Positions 34,306-43,574 of a DNA stretch of 64,000 bases are shown here, piece after piece. Under the pieces are notes generated by a model. The model saw only the letters and a list, made by a program, of their open reading frames with translations, was not told where the DNA came from and did not search any database. Origin of the DNA: Terrisporobacter petrolearius (lineage in GTDB: Bacteria > Bacillota > Clostridia > Peptostreptococcales > Peptostreptococcaceae). The stretch lies in NCBI RefSeq assembly GCF_032598785.1, contig NZ_CP102984.1, one strand, 5' to 3'. Made by a program: the position numbers and the translations under genes. Each line of letters starts with the position of its first letter. Within the stretch, counting starts at the first letter, position 1.

Positions 34306-35463
34306 ATGCCTGCTGCAAGTCAAGAATTAATTAGAAATATTAATAACAATCTTATACTTGAATCTATTTTAAACTATGGTCCCATATCTCGTGCAGATCT
34401 TTCTAAGAAGCTGAATTTGACTAAAGCCACTATTTCTGCAATTGTACAAGATTTGATTGACCATTCTTTAGTAGTTGAAATTGGAAGTAAAGATACTCAC
34501 GTAGGTCGTAAGCCTATACTTTTATGCTTCAATCAAAAATGTGCTTATGCTATTTCCATAGATTTAAACGCAGAGTATATTGCTGTGTACCTTTCAGATT
34601 TAAAAGGTGAGAAAATTTACTCTTCTCATTATAAAAATAATTTGGATTCTGAAACACTTTTAGAAAAACTTAAAGCCATAATAAAACATATTATAACTTT
34701 AGTTCCTGATTCAAAATACGGTGTTGTTGGAATCACTGTTGGTATTCATGGTATTACCTTTAATAATGAAATTATATTTACACCTTATTACAATTTGACT
34801 GGGCTAGATATAGCTTCTGATCTAAACAATACTTTTAATATTCCTGTGTATATAGAAAATGAAGCTAATCTATCTGTTATAGGTGAAAAAGCTTTCTTCA
34901 ATGATTATTCCAATATAGTAAATATAAGTATACATACGGGAGTTGGTCTTGGTATAATTATAGATAATAAACTTTATACAGGTTATAATGGTTTTGCTGG
35001 TGAGTTTGGTCATTCTATTGTGGTCCCAAACGGAAAACCTTGTCCATGTGGTAATAATGGTTGCTTAGAGCAATATGTATCTGAAACATCTCTTCTTCGA
35101 CATTACTCTCAACTAAAAGATTCAGAGATAAAAGATATTGATGTTCTAATTTCAGATTATTTATATGGAGACATAGAAGCTAATCAAGTTATTAAATCTT
35201 TTATTGATTATATGTCTATAGCTGTAAATAATATTTTAAATACTTTCAACCCTCATATTATTATCATAAACAGTGCCGTAACTACTTATCTTCCTAACAT
35301 AATAGAAAAGATAAAAAATAGTATGAACAGCCGTATGTCTAAGTATATAAACATAGTTCCAACAACACTTCAAAATAATTCTATTTTATTAGGTGGCGTT
35401 TACATTATTAGTAAAAACTTCCTTAAAATTAATAACTTAGCTCTAAGTAGCAAATATGATTAA
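34306..35463 (+). CDS. xylR: ROK-family xylose repressor XylR
   Basis: A 385-residue repressor: N-terminal winged helix (GPISRADLSKKLNLTKATIS at residues 26-45, LVVEIGS, VGRKPILL) joined to a ROK sugar-kinase-like domain. The inducer-binding and zinc elements are visible: GFAGEFGHSIVVPNGKPCPCG near 230 with CGNNGCLEQYVSE. Without xylose it should bind xylO-like palindromes upstream of xylA and galM; xylose releases it. It is divergent from xylA, 183 bases away, and convergent with xylH. Confidence 0.93.
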   Translation: MPAASQELIRNINNNLILESILNYGPISRADLSKKLNLTKATISAIVQDLIDHSLVVEIGSKDTHVGRKPILLCFNQKCAYAISIDLNAEYIAVYLSDLKGEKIYSSHYKNNLDSETLLEKLKAIIKHIITLVPDSKYGVVGITVGIHGITFNNEIIFTPYYNLTGLDIASDLNNTFNIPVYIENEANLSVIGEKAFFNDYSNIVNISIHTGVGLGIIIDNKLYTGYNGFAGEFGHSIVVPNGKPCPCGNNGCLEQYVSETSLLRHYSQLKDSEIKDIDVLISDYLYGDIEANQVIKSFIDYMSIAVNNILNTFNPHIIIINSAVTTYLPNIIEKIKNSMNSRMSKYINIVPTTLQNNSILLGGVYIISKNFLKINNLALSSKYD

Positions 35464-35485
35464 CTTCATATTTGCTTTTTTATTT

Positions 35486-35529
35486 AAGCAACGTAGTTAT
35501 CTGCCGCGGAGCAAAGATAACTCGTTGGC
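35486..35529 (+). repeat. Dispersed palindromic element, copy 2; hairpin between xylR and xylH
   Basis: GCAACGTAGTTATCT and AGATAACTCGTTGGC pair almost perfectly around a GC-rich loop. The outer ends match the hairpin at 24976-24997. Located between convergent genes, it may act as a terminator. Confidence 0.55.
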
Positions 35530-35552
35530 ACTATGAGCATAGCCAATTTTGT

Positions 35553-36737
35553 CTACTTAGATTCTTTTCTTTTCTTAGATATAACATCAAATGCTACTGC
35601 TGCAAGTAAAACTAAACCTTTTACTGCTTTTTGCATATTTGCATCTATACCCATTATTGACATACCATTATTTAATACACCCATAAATATGGCACCTATT
35701 ACTGCTCCTCCAACTGTTCCTGTTCCACCATAAGCTGATGCTCCACCTATAAAACAAGCTCCTATTGCATCTAATTCATAGTTCATACCTGCTGTAGGTG
35801 CAGAAGAGTTGAAACGAGCAACACACATTAAAGCCGCCACTGCACTTAAAAATGCCATATTTACATAAGATTTAAATAATACTTTATTTGTATCTATACC
35901 ACTTAATTTTGCAGCTTTTTCATTTCCACCAACTGCATATAAGTATCTACCATTAACAGTTCTTGATGTATAATATGAGTAAATAAGTACTACTGCTGCT
36001 AATAATACTAGTATAGTTGGTATACCTTTATGATTTGCTAACTTGTATCCTGCAAATACTATTAATGCACAAATTACTACTAATTTAGTTAAAAGTTGTG
36101 CCATACTTCCTGTATTATAACCTTTTTTACTTCTATTTTTCCTACTTACAAGTTCAGTACATACTAAGACAACACAAACTACTATAGCTACTATCATACA
36201 CATAATGTTGATCTGACCACCAAAAGGATCTGGTATATAACTATTAAATAAATTTAAATATTTTTCTGGGAATGGTGAAATAGTTAATCCACCTAATATC
36301 ATTAAGGCTACACCTCTCCAAAGTAACATACCTGATAGTGTTACTATGAAAGCCGGTATTCTAACATATGCAATCCAAAATCCTTGCCATATACCTATCA
36401 ATATACCTACTGCTAAACATATAGCAATGGCTAAATATACATTCATACCTTTAGTTACTATTAATGTTCCTGCCAATGCTCCAACTAAGGCTACTATAGA
36501 ACCAACAGATAAGTCTATGTTACCACCTGTTAATATACACATTAACATCCCAACAGCAAGTATAACAACATAACCATTTTGAGATATTAAGTTTGTAACG
36601 TTTCTTGGTGCTAGAAGTGTTCCACCAGTTTTAAATTGGAAAAACAACGTAACTATAACCAAAGCTATCAGCATGGTATTTTTTTTCATAAAAACTTTCA
36701 GTTTGTCCATACTATTAAATTCTTTTGCTTTTTCCAT
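35553..36737 (-). CDS. xylH: Xylose ABC transporter permease
   Basis: A 394-residue BPD_transp_2-type permease with about 10-11 membrane helices, the single permease type found in XylFGH/Rbs-like importers. It shows the family block GGNIDLSVGSIVALVGALAG near residue 70 and GRYLYAVGGNEKAAKLSGI near 265. It forms the channel of the high-affinity xylose importer together with XylG and the lipoprotein XylF. It begins 4 bases after the xylG stop, in the same operon. Confidence 0.92.
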   Translation of the reverse strand: MEKAKEFNSMDKLKVFMKKNTMLIALVIVTLFFQFKTGGTLLAPRNVTNLISQNGYVVILAVGMLMCILTGGNIDLSVGSIVALVGALAGTLIVTKGMNVYLAIAICLAVGILIGIWQGFWIAYVRIPAFIVTLSGMLLWRGVALMILGGLTISPFPEKYLNLFNSYIPDPFGGQINIMCMIVAIVVCVVLVCTELVSRKNRSKKGYNTGSMAQLLTKLVVICALIVFAGYKLANHKGIPTILVLLAAVVLIYSYYTSRTVNGRYLYAVGGNEKAAKLSGIDTNKVLFKSYVNMAFLSAVAALMCVARFNSSAPTAGMNYELDAIGACFIGGASAYGGTGTVGGAVIGAIFMGVLNNGMSIMGIDANMQKAVKGLVLLAAVAFDVISKKRKESK

Positions 36738-36741
36738 AACT

Positions 36742-38280
36742 CTACGCTCCTTGACTTGATTTCAAAATACATGACATTATAATTTCTTGGTCTGCTTCTT
36801 CTTTGTTAAGCTCTCCCACAATTTTACCTTCATTCATAACATAAATACGGTCACTCATTCCTAGTATCTCTGGTAATTCAGACGAAATCATAATTACTGA
36901 CTTTCCTGCTGCAGCTAATTTATTTATTATACAGTAAATTTCGTATTTTGCTCCTACATCTATACCACGAGTTGGTTCATCAAGTATTAGAATATCTGGC
37001 TCTGCAAACATCCACTTACTTAATAATACTTTTTGTTGATTTCCTCCACTAAGATTACCTACGTTTTGTTCTATAGAGGTGCACTTTGTTTTTAGCTTTT
37101 GTTTATATTCTTCAGCTACTTTAACCTCTTCATCTTTATTTATAACATTGTGATTACTAATTTTATCCATTCTTGCCATAGTTGTATTAACTCTAATAGG
37201 ATTTGATAATATTAGTCCATTTCCCTTTCTATCTTCTGACACATATGCTAATTGGTTATAAATAGCATCTTTTACAGTATTTAATTTAACTTCTTTTCCA
37301 TTAATAAAAATTTGTCCACTAATATTTGTGCCATAACTTTTTCCAAAAACACTCATTGCAAGTTCTGTTCTGCCAGCTCCCATAAGCCCTGATATTCCTA
37401 CAACCTCACCTTTACGTACACTTATAGAAACATTATCTACTACTTTACGCCCCGAGAATTGTTCATGGTATACGTTCCAGTCTTTCACCTGAAAACAAAC
37501 ATCTCCAATTGGAATATTTTCTCTTACTGGGAATCTATTAGTTAAATCTCTACCGACCATTCCTTTAATTATTCTTTCTTCGCTAAAATCATCTGCTTTT
37601 TTATCCAAAGTTTCTATAGTGGATCCATCACGAATAATTGTTATTTTGTCGGCAACATAAGATATTTCATTCAATTTATGTGAGATTATTATGGAAGTCA
37701 TTCCTTTTTTCTTAAATTCCAATAATAAATCTAGTAATTTTTGTGATTCTTGTTCATTTAATGATGCTGTCGGTTCATCTAATATAAGAAGTTTAACACT
37801 CTTTGATAAAGCTTTTGCTATTTCAACTAACTGTTGCTTTCCTACACCTATATCTTTTATTAAAGTTTGTGAAGATTCTTGAAGTCCTACAACTTCCAAT
37901 AATCCTTCTGCATCGGAATAAGTTTTATTCCAATCTATTGCCATTTTTTTGCCTTGTTCATTCCCTAAAAATATGTTTTCTCCTATACTCATATAGGGTA
38001 CTAACGCTAGTTCTTGATGTATAATTACTATACCTTTTTTCTCACTATCTTTTATTTCTTTAAAATTACAAACTTCACCTTTGTAAACTATATCTCCCGT
38101 ATAACTACCATAAGGGTACACACCACTTAGTACATTCATTAGAGTAGATTTACCAGCTCCATTTTCTCCAACTAAAGCATGAATTTCTCCTTCCTCAACT
38201 TGAAGGTTTACATTATCTAAAGCTTTAACTCCAGGAAATTCCTTGGTAATATTCCTCATTTCTAATATTATTTCAGCCAA
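36742..38280 (-). CDS. xylG: Xylose ABC transporter, duplicated ATP-binding subunit
   Basis: A 512-residue twin ATPase powering xylose import. The first half has Walker A GENGAGKSTLMNVLSG near 35, signature IGVGKQQLVEIAKAL and Walker B LLILDEPTASL; the second half has GLMGAGRTELAMSVFG near 295, LSGGNQQKVLLSKWM and LILDEPTRGIDVG. The start is TTG 38280, six bases after GGGGAG; the next ATG is too far from the site. Sugar specificity comes from the operon. Confidence 0.93.
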   Translation of the reverse strand: MAEIILEMRNITKEFPGVKALDNVNLQVEEGEIHALVGENGAGKSTLMNVLSGVYPYGSYTGDIVYKGEVCNFKEIKDSEKKGIVIIHQELALVPYMSIGENIFLGNEQGKKMAIDWNKTYSDAEGLLEVVGLQESSQTLIKDIGVGKQQLVEIAKALSKSVKLLILDEPTASLNEQESQKLLDLLLEFKKKGMTSIIISHKLNEISYVADKITIIRDGSTIETLDKKADDFSEERIIKGMVGRDLTNRFPVRENIPIGDVCFQVKDWNVYHEQFSGRKVVDNVSISVRKGEVVGISGLMGAGRTELAMSVFGKSYGTNISGQIFINGKEVKLNTVKDAIYNQLAYVSEDRKGNGLILSNPIRVNTTMARMDKISNHNVINKDEEVKVAEEYKQKLKTKCTSIEQNVGNLSGGNQQKVLLSKWMFAEPDILILDEPTRGIDVGAKYEIYCIINKLAAAGKSVIMISSELPEILGMSDRIYVMNEGKIVGELNKEEADQEIIMSCILKSSQGA

Positions 38281-38420
38281 TTACCTCTCCCCTTTAACTT
38301 AGAAGGGTAAATATAATCTCTTATATCTACCCTATTTTATTTGTCCTATAGTAATAAATTAAAAATTATCTGCTTTATGAATAATTTTTAATCCTAGCTT
38401 TATCTACAGCAAAGCCAATT

Positions 38421-39512
38421 CTATTTTAATTGATCTTCAGTGTAGTATCCTGAGTCTATTAATAACTCTTTATAGTTTTCTTTATCTGCGAATACTGGCT
38501 CACATAAGTAAGTTGGTACTACACCTTTTCCATTGTCATATGATTTTTCATCATTTACGTCTACTTTTTCACCTGACATTATTTGTCCAACCATTTTAAC
38601 AACTTGAGTTGCTAATTTACGAGTATCTTTGAATACTGACATTGATTGAGTTCCCTTTAATATATTTTTAACAGAAGTTATATCACAGTCTTGTCCTGTT
38701 AATACAGGGAAGTTATCTTTTGTATATCCAGCAGCTTTTAAAGCATTTGTTATACCATTTGCAACAGAGTCATTAGAAGATAATACAACGTCTACTTTTT
38801 TATTTCCTGTGTAGTTAGCTGTTAATATGTTATCCATTCTCTTTTGAGCTTCTTCAGTTGACCAGTTTGGAGTAGCAACTTCTTCTAATTTTGTTTGTTT
38901 AGATTGAACAACTAATTTTCCCTCATCTATGTATTTTTGTAATACCTCCATAGCTCCACCAAAGAAGAAGCGGCAGTTGTTATCATCAGAAGAACCAGTG
39001 AATAATTCTAAGTTAAAAGGTCCTTTTTCTTTATCTAATTTTAAAGTATCAACTATATACTGACCTTGTATTTGGCCAACTTTGTGGTTATCAAAGGTAG
39101 CATAGTAAGATACTGCATCTGTATCCATTATTAAACGATCATATGCTATAACAGGTATTTCTTCATTTTTAGCTTCTTGTAAAACTGTACTTAAAGAACC
39201 ACCATCTATAGATGCTATAACTAAAAGTTTGCATCCACCAGTTATCATATTTTCAATTTGTGAAACTTGAGTAGCTATATCATTATTTGCATACTGTAAA
39301 TCTACCTCATATCCTGCTTCTTCTAATTCTTTTTTCATGTTTTCACCATCTTGGTTCCAACGTTGTAAATCTTTTGTAGGCATAGCGACACCTATTTTTC
39401 CACCTTCTTTTTTGTCTCCAGATCCTGAACCAGAACTAGAACATGCAGTTAGTGATAATACTAGCATCACACTCATTGATAATGCTAATATTTTCCCAAA
39501 AATTTTTTTCAT
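38421..39512 (-). CDS. xylF: Xylose-binding lipoprotein
   Basis: A 363-residue substrate-binding protein with a lipoprotein signal (lipobox LSLTACS, Cys near residue 24), followed by a Ser/Gly linker and a type I periplasmic-binding fold of the XylF/ChvE group: KIGVAMPTKDLQRWNQDGENM near 40, DVVLSSNDSVANGITNAL near 245, PVLTGQDCDITSVKNI near 275. It captures xylose outside the membrane and hands it to XylH. A 140-base gap separates it from xylG. Confidence 0.93.
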   Translation of the reverse strand: MKKIFGKILALSMSVMLVLSLTACSSSGSGSGDKKEGGKIGVAMPTKDLQRWNQDGENMKKELEEAGYEVDLQYANNDIATQVSQIENMITGGCKLLVIASIDGGSLSTVLQEAKNEEIPVIAYDRLIMDTDAVSYYATFDNHKVGQIQGQYIVDTLKLDKEKGPFNLELFTGSSDDNNCRFFFGGAMEVLQKYIDEGKLVVQSKQTKLEEVATPNWSTEEAQKRMDNILTANYTGNKKVDVVLSSNDSVANGITNALKAAGYTKDNFPVLTGQDCDITSVKNILKGTQSMSVFKDTRKLATQVVKMVGQIMSGEKVDVNDEKSYDNGKGVVPTYLCEPVFADKENYKELLIDSGYYTEDQLK

Positions 39513-39624
39513 CAGTGCTTTCCCCCTAAATTTTTTAATATTTTATAATAATAGGTTATTTAATTTGATTAATAACTAATTTAAAATATCTTTTCCTTAT
39601 TAAAACAACCTATTTTATACTTAT

Positions 39625-40677
39625 TTATTTGTTTATAAATTTATAAATAGTGGTACTTTTATACTTATCTCCTGCTTTCAAAATAGGAGATTTGAAATTT
39701 TCATTATTAATTGAATCTGGGAAATATTGAGTTTCTAAACAAATGCCGCATCTGTCTTCATATACTGTATTGTCTTTTCCTGTAGGCCCTCCAGAAATAA
39801 AGTTTCCTGCATAAAACTGTACCCCTTCACTATCTGAATATACTTCCATAGCAATATTTGTAGTTTCATCATAAAGTTCTGCTATTTTTTCTATTCCGTC
39901 TTCTTTCTTATCTATTACAAAGTTATGGTCATATCCACCACAAAATAGTAGTTGATTATAATTTTCATTAATGTGAGAATTTATTTTTTTAGGAATTGTG
40001 AAATCCATCGGTGTCCCTATTACTGATTTAATTTCACCTGTTGGTATGGCTTTACTATCTTTTACTGGTGTAAAGTATTTAGATTTTATCCATAGTTGTT
40101 GATTAGTTGCATCTTTGCTCTTATGTCCTGACAAATTGAAATAACTGTGATTAGTTAAATTCACAACAGTATCTTTATCACTTACTACTTCATAAGATAA
40201 TTTCAATTCATTGTCTTCAGTTAAAGTATATCTAACCTTTACCACTAAGTTCCCCGGAAAACCTTGAGCTCTATCCGAGTTAAAATGAGTAAATTCAACA
40301 TAATTTTCTTTTTCATTCATATAATAATTCCACACAACATTGTGAAATCCTTTACCGCCGCTATGTAAATTATTGTTATTATCATTTTGTTCTAAGTTAT
40401 ACTCTATATCATTTAAAATAAAGCATGCATTATTTATACGATTACAATTAGGTCCAATAGTCGAACCAAAAAATTTTGGATTTGAAATATAATTTTTTAA
40501 ATCATCGTATCCAAGAACCATGTCTATTTTTTCATTGTTCTTGGAAATAGTAAGGCTTGTTAATGTAGCTCCATAATTAGTAACTACGGCTTCCATACTA
40601 TTACTATTTTTCAATCGAAATGTGAAAACGCTATCCCCAACATTAGTTGAGCCAAATTGCATTTTTTCTATACTCAT
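39625..40677 (-). CDS. galM: Aldose 1-epimerase (mutarotase)
   Basis: A 350-residue galactose-mutarotase-family enzyme that equilibrates alpha and beta anomers of aldoses; here probably xylose before isomerisation. Signatures: GPNCNRINNACF near residue 76, NNNNLHSGGKGFHNVVW near 95, the catalytic His in NLTNHSYFNLSGH near 170, and the general-base Glu in CLETQYFPDSINN near 315. It heads the xyl transport operon and sits behind the best xylO palindrome of the window. Confidence 0.93.
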   Translation of the reverse strand: MSIEKMQFGSTNVGDSVFTFRLKNSNSMEAVVTNYGATLTSLTISKNNEKIDMVLGYDDLKNYISNPKFFGSTIGPNCNRINNACFILNDIEYNLEQNDNNNNLHSGGKGFHNVVWNYYMNEKENYVEFTHFNSDRAQGFPGNLVVKVRYTLTEDNELKLSYEVVSDKDTVVNLTNHSYFNLSGHKSKDATNQQLWIKSKYFTPVKDSKAIPTGEIKSVIGTPMDFTIPKKINSHINENYNQLLFCGGYDHNFVIDKKEDGIEKIAELYDETTNIAMEVYSDSEGVQFYAGNFISGGPTGKDNTVYEDRCGICLETQYFPDSINNENFKSPILKAGDKYKSTTIYKFINK

Positions 40678-40740
40678 ATCATTCTCCCTTAAAATAGTTA
40701 TTTTATAGATCTTACTATAAAATATTACCCATTCTTATGA

Positions 40741-40762
40741 TTTAGTTTATTGACTAAACTAA
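40741..40762 (-). promoter_or_regulatory. xylO-like operator upstream of galM-xylFGH
   Basis: TTAGTTTA-TTGAC-TAAACTAA is a perfect 8-bp palindrome of the type bound by XylR repressors. It lies about 65 bases upstream of galM. Confidence 0.75.
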
Positions 40763-40913
40763 GTATTTATATTTATATTGTAAAAACATTCTGACAGTTT
40801 GTCAAATATTTACTTAATATATCACGAAAATTTTTTGATGAATTTTGTGAAAATAAGTGACTATCTTATTTGCATAGTATTAATTATTTTTTTAATTTCA
40901 TCATAATGAAAAA

Positions 40914-40947
40914 AGATGCTTTAGTCATAATTTCTACGAAAGCATCT
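40914..40947 (-). terminator. Terminator of the SH3/SGNH gene
   Basis: Arms AGATGCTTT and AAAGCATCT (40914-40922, 40939-40947) followed on the minus strand by six T. Confidence 0.8.
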
Positions 40948-40962
40948 CTCTTAATTTCTTAT

Positions 40963-42273
40963 TTAATTTTTCTCTGCGCTTTTTATAGCACTAAAAATAT
41001 TATTGTAGAATTTTACTTCTTTAGAACTATCTATATGCAATCCATCAGAAGTACTAATAAGATATCCTTTACTATCAACAAAACCTTTTGTAGCATTTAT
41101 CAGCTTAACATTTGATTTTGTTGAGCAAAAGTCTTTAAGTTGTTTATTATACTCATTAATAGCTTTGTTGTGACTTGTTGGGCTATTTTCTGTAAAGTTT
41201 TTACCCACAGGAAATACTTTTTGTACATATATAGTTTTGTCTGGATATTTTGCAACAAGTTGATTTATAAGGGCTTTTGTATCTACTATATTTGTGGAAA
41301 CAGTCACTCAATTTACTCCTATTAATAAAGATACACTATCAGTACTATTTTTATCAGGCATTTCATCTACTTTGTCTAACCAATAGGATGGCCTACTTCC
41401 TCCTTGGGCATGAACATAAACCATTTCATTTCTACCTTTTATAGTTTTTTCCATTCTTGCAGTAAATGAATCTCCAACAAATAAAAAGTCATTTAAATTC
41501 TTTCTATTAGTTGAATTAGAATTACTTAACTTTACATAGTTACTACTAACATAAGCATCTGAATCTTTATATCTAATTTTGTACCATCCATTTGATTGTT
41601 TTTTTATTATTTGGACTCTAGATCCTTTATTTAAGCTTCCCAATTTAGTAGATGATGTAGAAGCACTTTTTCTCACATTTACAGATGTGGCGTTAATAGT
41701 TCCTCTACTAATAACTTTAATACTTGGGGTAAGTTTTATGTAACTTCCTTTTACATAAGCATAAGAGTTTTTATATTTTATTTTGTACCAATTTGTTGAA
41801 GTGGCTCTTACAATATTCACCTTTGTATCTTTTGGTAAATATCCTAAAACTTTTGAACTTGTTGAGCAACTTTCTCTTACTGTCAATTTTTTAGCATTAT
41901 AAACTGTTCCTGTATTTAATACATTATCTACAGTTTTTGTATTACTAAGTTTTATAAAACTTTTACCCACATATGCATAAGAGTTTTTGTATTTGATTTT
42001 GTACCAGCCATTATTAGTTTTCTCTACTATTTCCACCTTATCACCAGTACGAAGGCTACCTAAGTATTTTCCACTAGCTGAATTTTTACTTCTTACACTA
42101 ACTCCATCTATGGTTGCTTTTCCTCTATCAATTACTTTTACAGTAGATTTTTGTAGGGATACTTTTGTGTTGCTTATTTCTTTTGCATCAATTATTGTTC
42201 CACATAAAAAACTACTTATCATAGTCCCAGCTAAAAAAGTAACTATGTGCCTTTTGTATTTTTTATTTATCAT
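40963..42273 (-). pseudogene. Secreted SH3b-repeat SGNH hydrolase split by in-frame TGA
   Basis: One reading frame interrupted once by TGA at 41308-41310. It starts at ATG 42273 (after GGAGG), with a signal peptide, three bacterial SH3 repeats each ending GWYKIKYKNSYAYV-like, then an SGNH hydrolase: nucleophile block FLFVGDSFTARM, oxyanion block SLLIGVN, the TGA, then TKALINQLVAKYPDKTIYVQ and catalytic DGLHIDS. The domain is intact apart from the stop. GTG follows the TGA immediately, with AGGAG eight bases upstream, so reinitiation might yield a separate C-terminal half. It probably acted on cell wall or surface polysaccharide. Confidence 0.75.
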
Positions 42274-42369
42274 TTTCATCCTCCGTCTCACTAATCTATA
42301 GGTATATATTACCTTTATTTCAAATAAATGCAACCTGTTTCATGAAAATTAAATTGCCCCAGTAAAAAA

Positions 42370-42396
42370 CCTTCAATGAATGAATTTCAGTGAAGG
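42370..42396. terminator. Bidirectional hairpin downstream of the dehydrogenase gene
   Basis: CCTTCA/TGAAGG with inner TGAA/TTCA pairs and A/T runs on both sides, directly past the stop codon. Confidence 0.7.
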
Positions 42397-42405
42397 CTTT
42401 TTTAC

Positions 42406-43350
42406 CTATTTTATTTTAGACATATTTTCCTTTACTACACTACAAGAATGTTTGAACTGTTTTAACTCTTCTTCTGTTAAATTAAGTTCATATTTATCTT
42501 CCACTCCATTTTTTCCTATAACTACTGGAATACTTATGTATAATCCTTCTTCACCGTGCTGACCTTCTAGTAATGTTGATGCTGTTGTTACAAATTTTTC
42601 ATCATGATAAATTCCTTTTATAAATCTAGCTGCTGTGGATGCTATGCCAAACTCTGTACACTTCTTACCTTCATAAGTAAACCATCCACCTTTTATTGTT
42701 TTGTATGTTATATCTTTTTTATCTAAACTTCCAAAAGTTTCTGGTCTTTCTTTTTCCAATTCACTTAGTGGTTTTCCACCAAAATTTACAGCTGACCAAG
42801 GAATCATCTGAGAGTCTCCATGCTCACCTAAAGAGTATCCTACAATAGACTTATGGTCTACTCCTGTACACTGAGCCATCACATTTCTAAATCTAGAGCT
42901 ATCAAGACCTGTTCCTGTTCCAAAAACTTGATTGTGAGGAAGGCCTGTAACCTTTTGTATATGATAAGCTATTATATCACAAGGATTTGTAATATTTATT
43001 ATTATGCCATTAAATCCAGCATTCATCACTTTATTAATATATGAATCAACCATATCTACACTTTGTTGAAGTTCATCTAATCTATCTCGAGACTCTGAAA
43101 TTTTTCCCACACTATTTACTATTATGTCGCAGTCTGCTAAATCTTCATATTCCCCTGCAATTACATTTATTCTATGTGGTAGATATGTTGTAGCATCTAG
43201 TAAATCATGTTTTTCACTAATAGCTTTTTGTTTATTACTATCCACTAAGACAAGTTCATCTACTAGTCCTTGAGTTACTAGTGAAAAAGCCACATGAGCT
43301 CCAACATGACCAACACCAATTATACCAACTTTTCTTAATTTTATTTCCAT
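42406..43350 (-). CDS. L-2-hydroxyacid dehydrogenase of the lactate/malate dehydrogenase family
   Basis: A 314-residue NAD-dependent dehydrogenase: Rossmann GIIGVGHVGAHVAF at residues 8-21, Asp for NAD in VLVDSNK, ITNPCDIIAYH near 120, catalytic GEHGDSQMIPWS near 175. The substrate loop (VGKISESRDRLDEL) lacks the canonical LDH glutamine-arginine pattern and resembles L-2-hydroxyisocaproate dehydrogenase. It probably reduces pyruvate or branched 2-ketoacids in Stickland-type fermentation. The start follows AAAGGGGG. Confidence 0.85.
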   Translation of the reverse strand: MEIKLRKVGIIGVGHVGAHVAFSLVTQGLVDELVLVDSNKQKAISEKHDLLDATTYLPHRINVIAGEYEDLADCDIIVNSVGKISESRDRLDELQQSVDMVDSYINKVMNAGFNGIIINITNPCDIIAYHIQKVTGLPHNQVFGTGTGLDSSRFRNVMAQCTGVDHKSIVGYSLGEHGDSQMIPWSAVNFGGKPLSELEKERPETFGSLDKKDITYKTIKGGWFTYEGKKCTEFGIASTAARFIKGIYHDEKFVTTASTLLEGQHGEEGLYISIPVVIGKNGVEDKYELNLTEEELKQFKHSCSVVKENMSKIK

Positions 43351-43521
43351 TTGTATTATCCCCCTTTGTAGAATGTGAATTTTTACAATAACTAAAATAT
43401 TTAAGTTAATAGTAGCACAATTGTATACAGTATGGTTTTTTCTTCCTACTCAAAGTTATAAATTTTTTATTTCTATTAATTCATACATACTTTGTTACGT
43501 AATTACTATATACAATAAAAA

Positions 43522-43559
43522 ATCCTGTAGATCGATTTGTTTAAATCTATCTACAGGAT
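43522..43559 (-). terminator. pdaV terminator
   Basis: Arms ATCCTGTAGAT and ATCTACAGGAT, perfect 11 bp, followed on the minus strand by a T-run. Confidence 0.85.
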
Positions 43560-43574
43560 CCTTCAAATACATTT

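Noticed and set aside
25187..41310. Genetic-code change (TGA as an amino acid genome-wide)
   Set aside because: Dozens of genes here end properly at TGA and use TGG for Trp; the two in-frame TGAs need local explanations.
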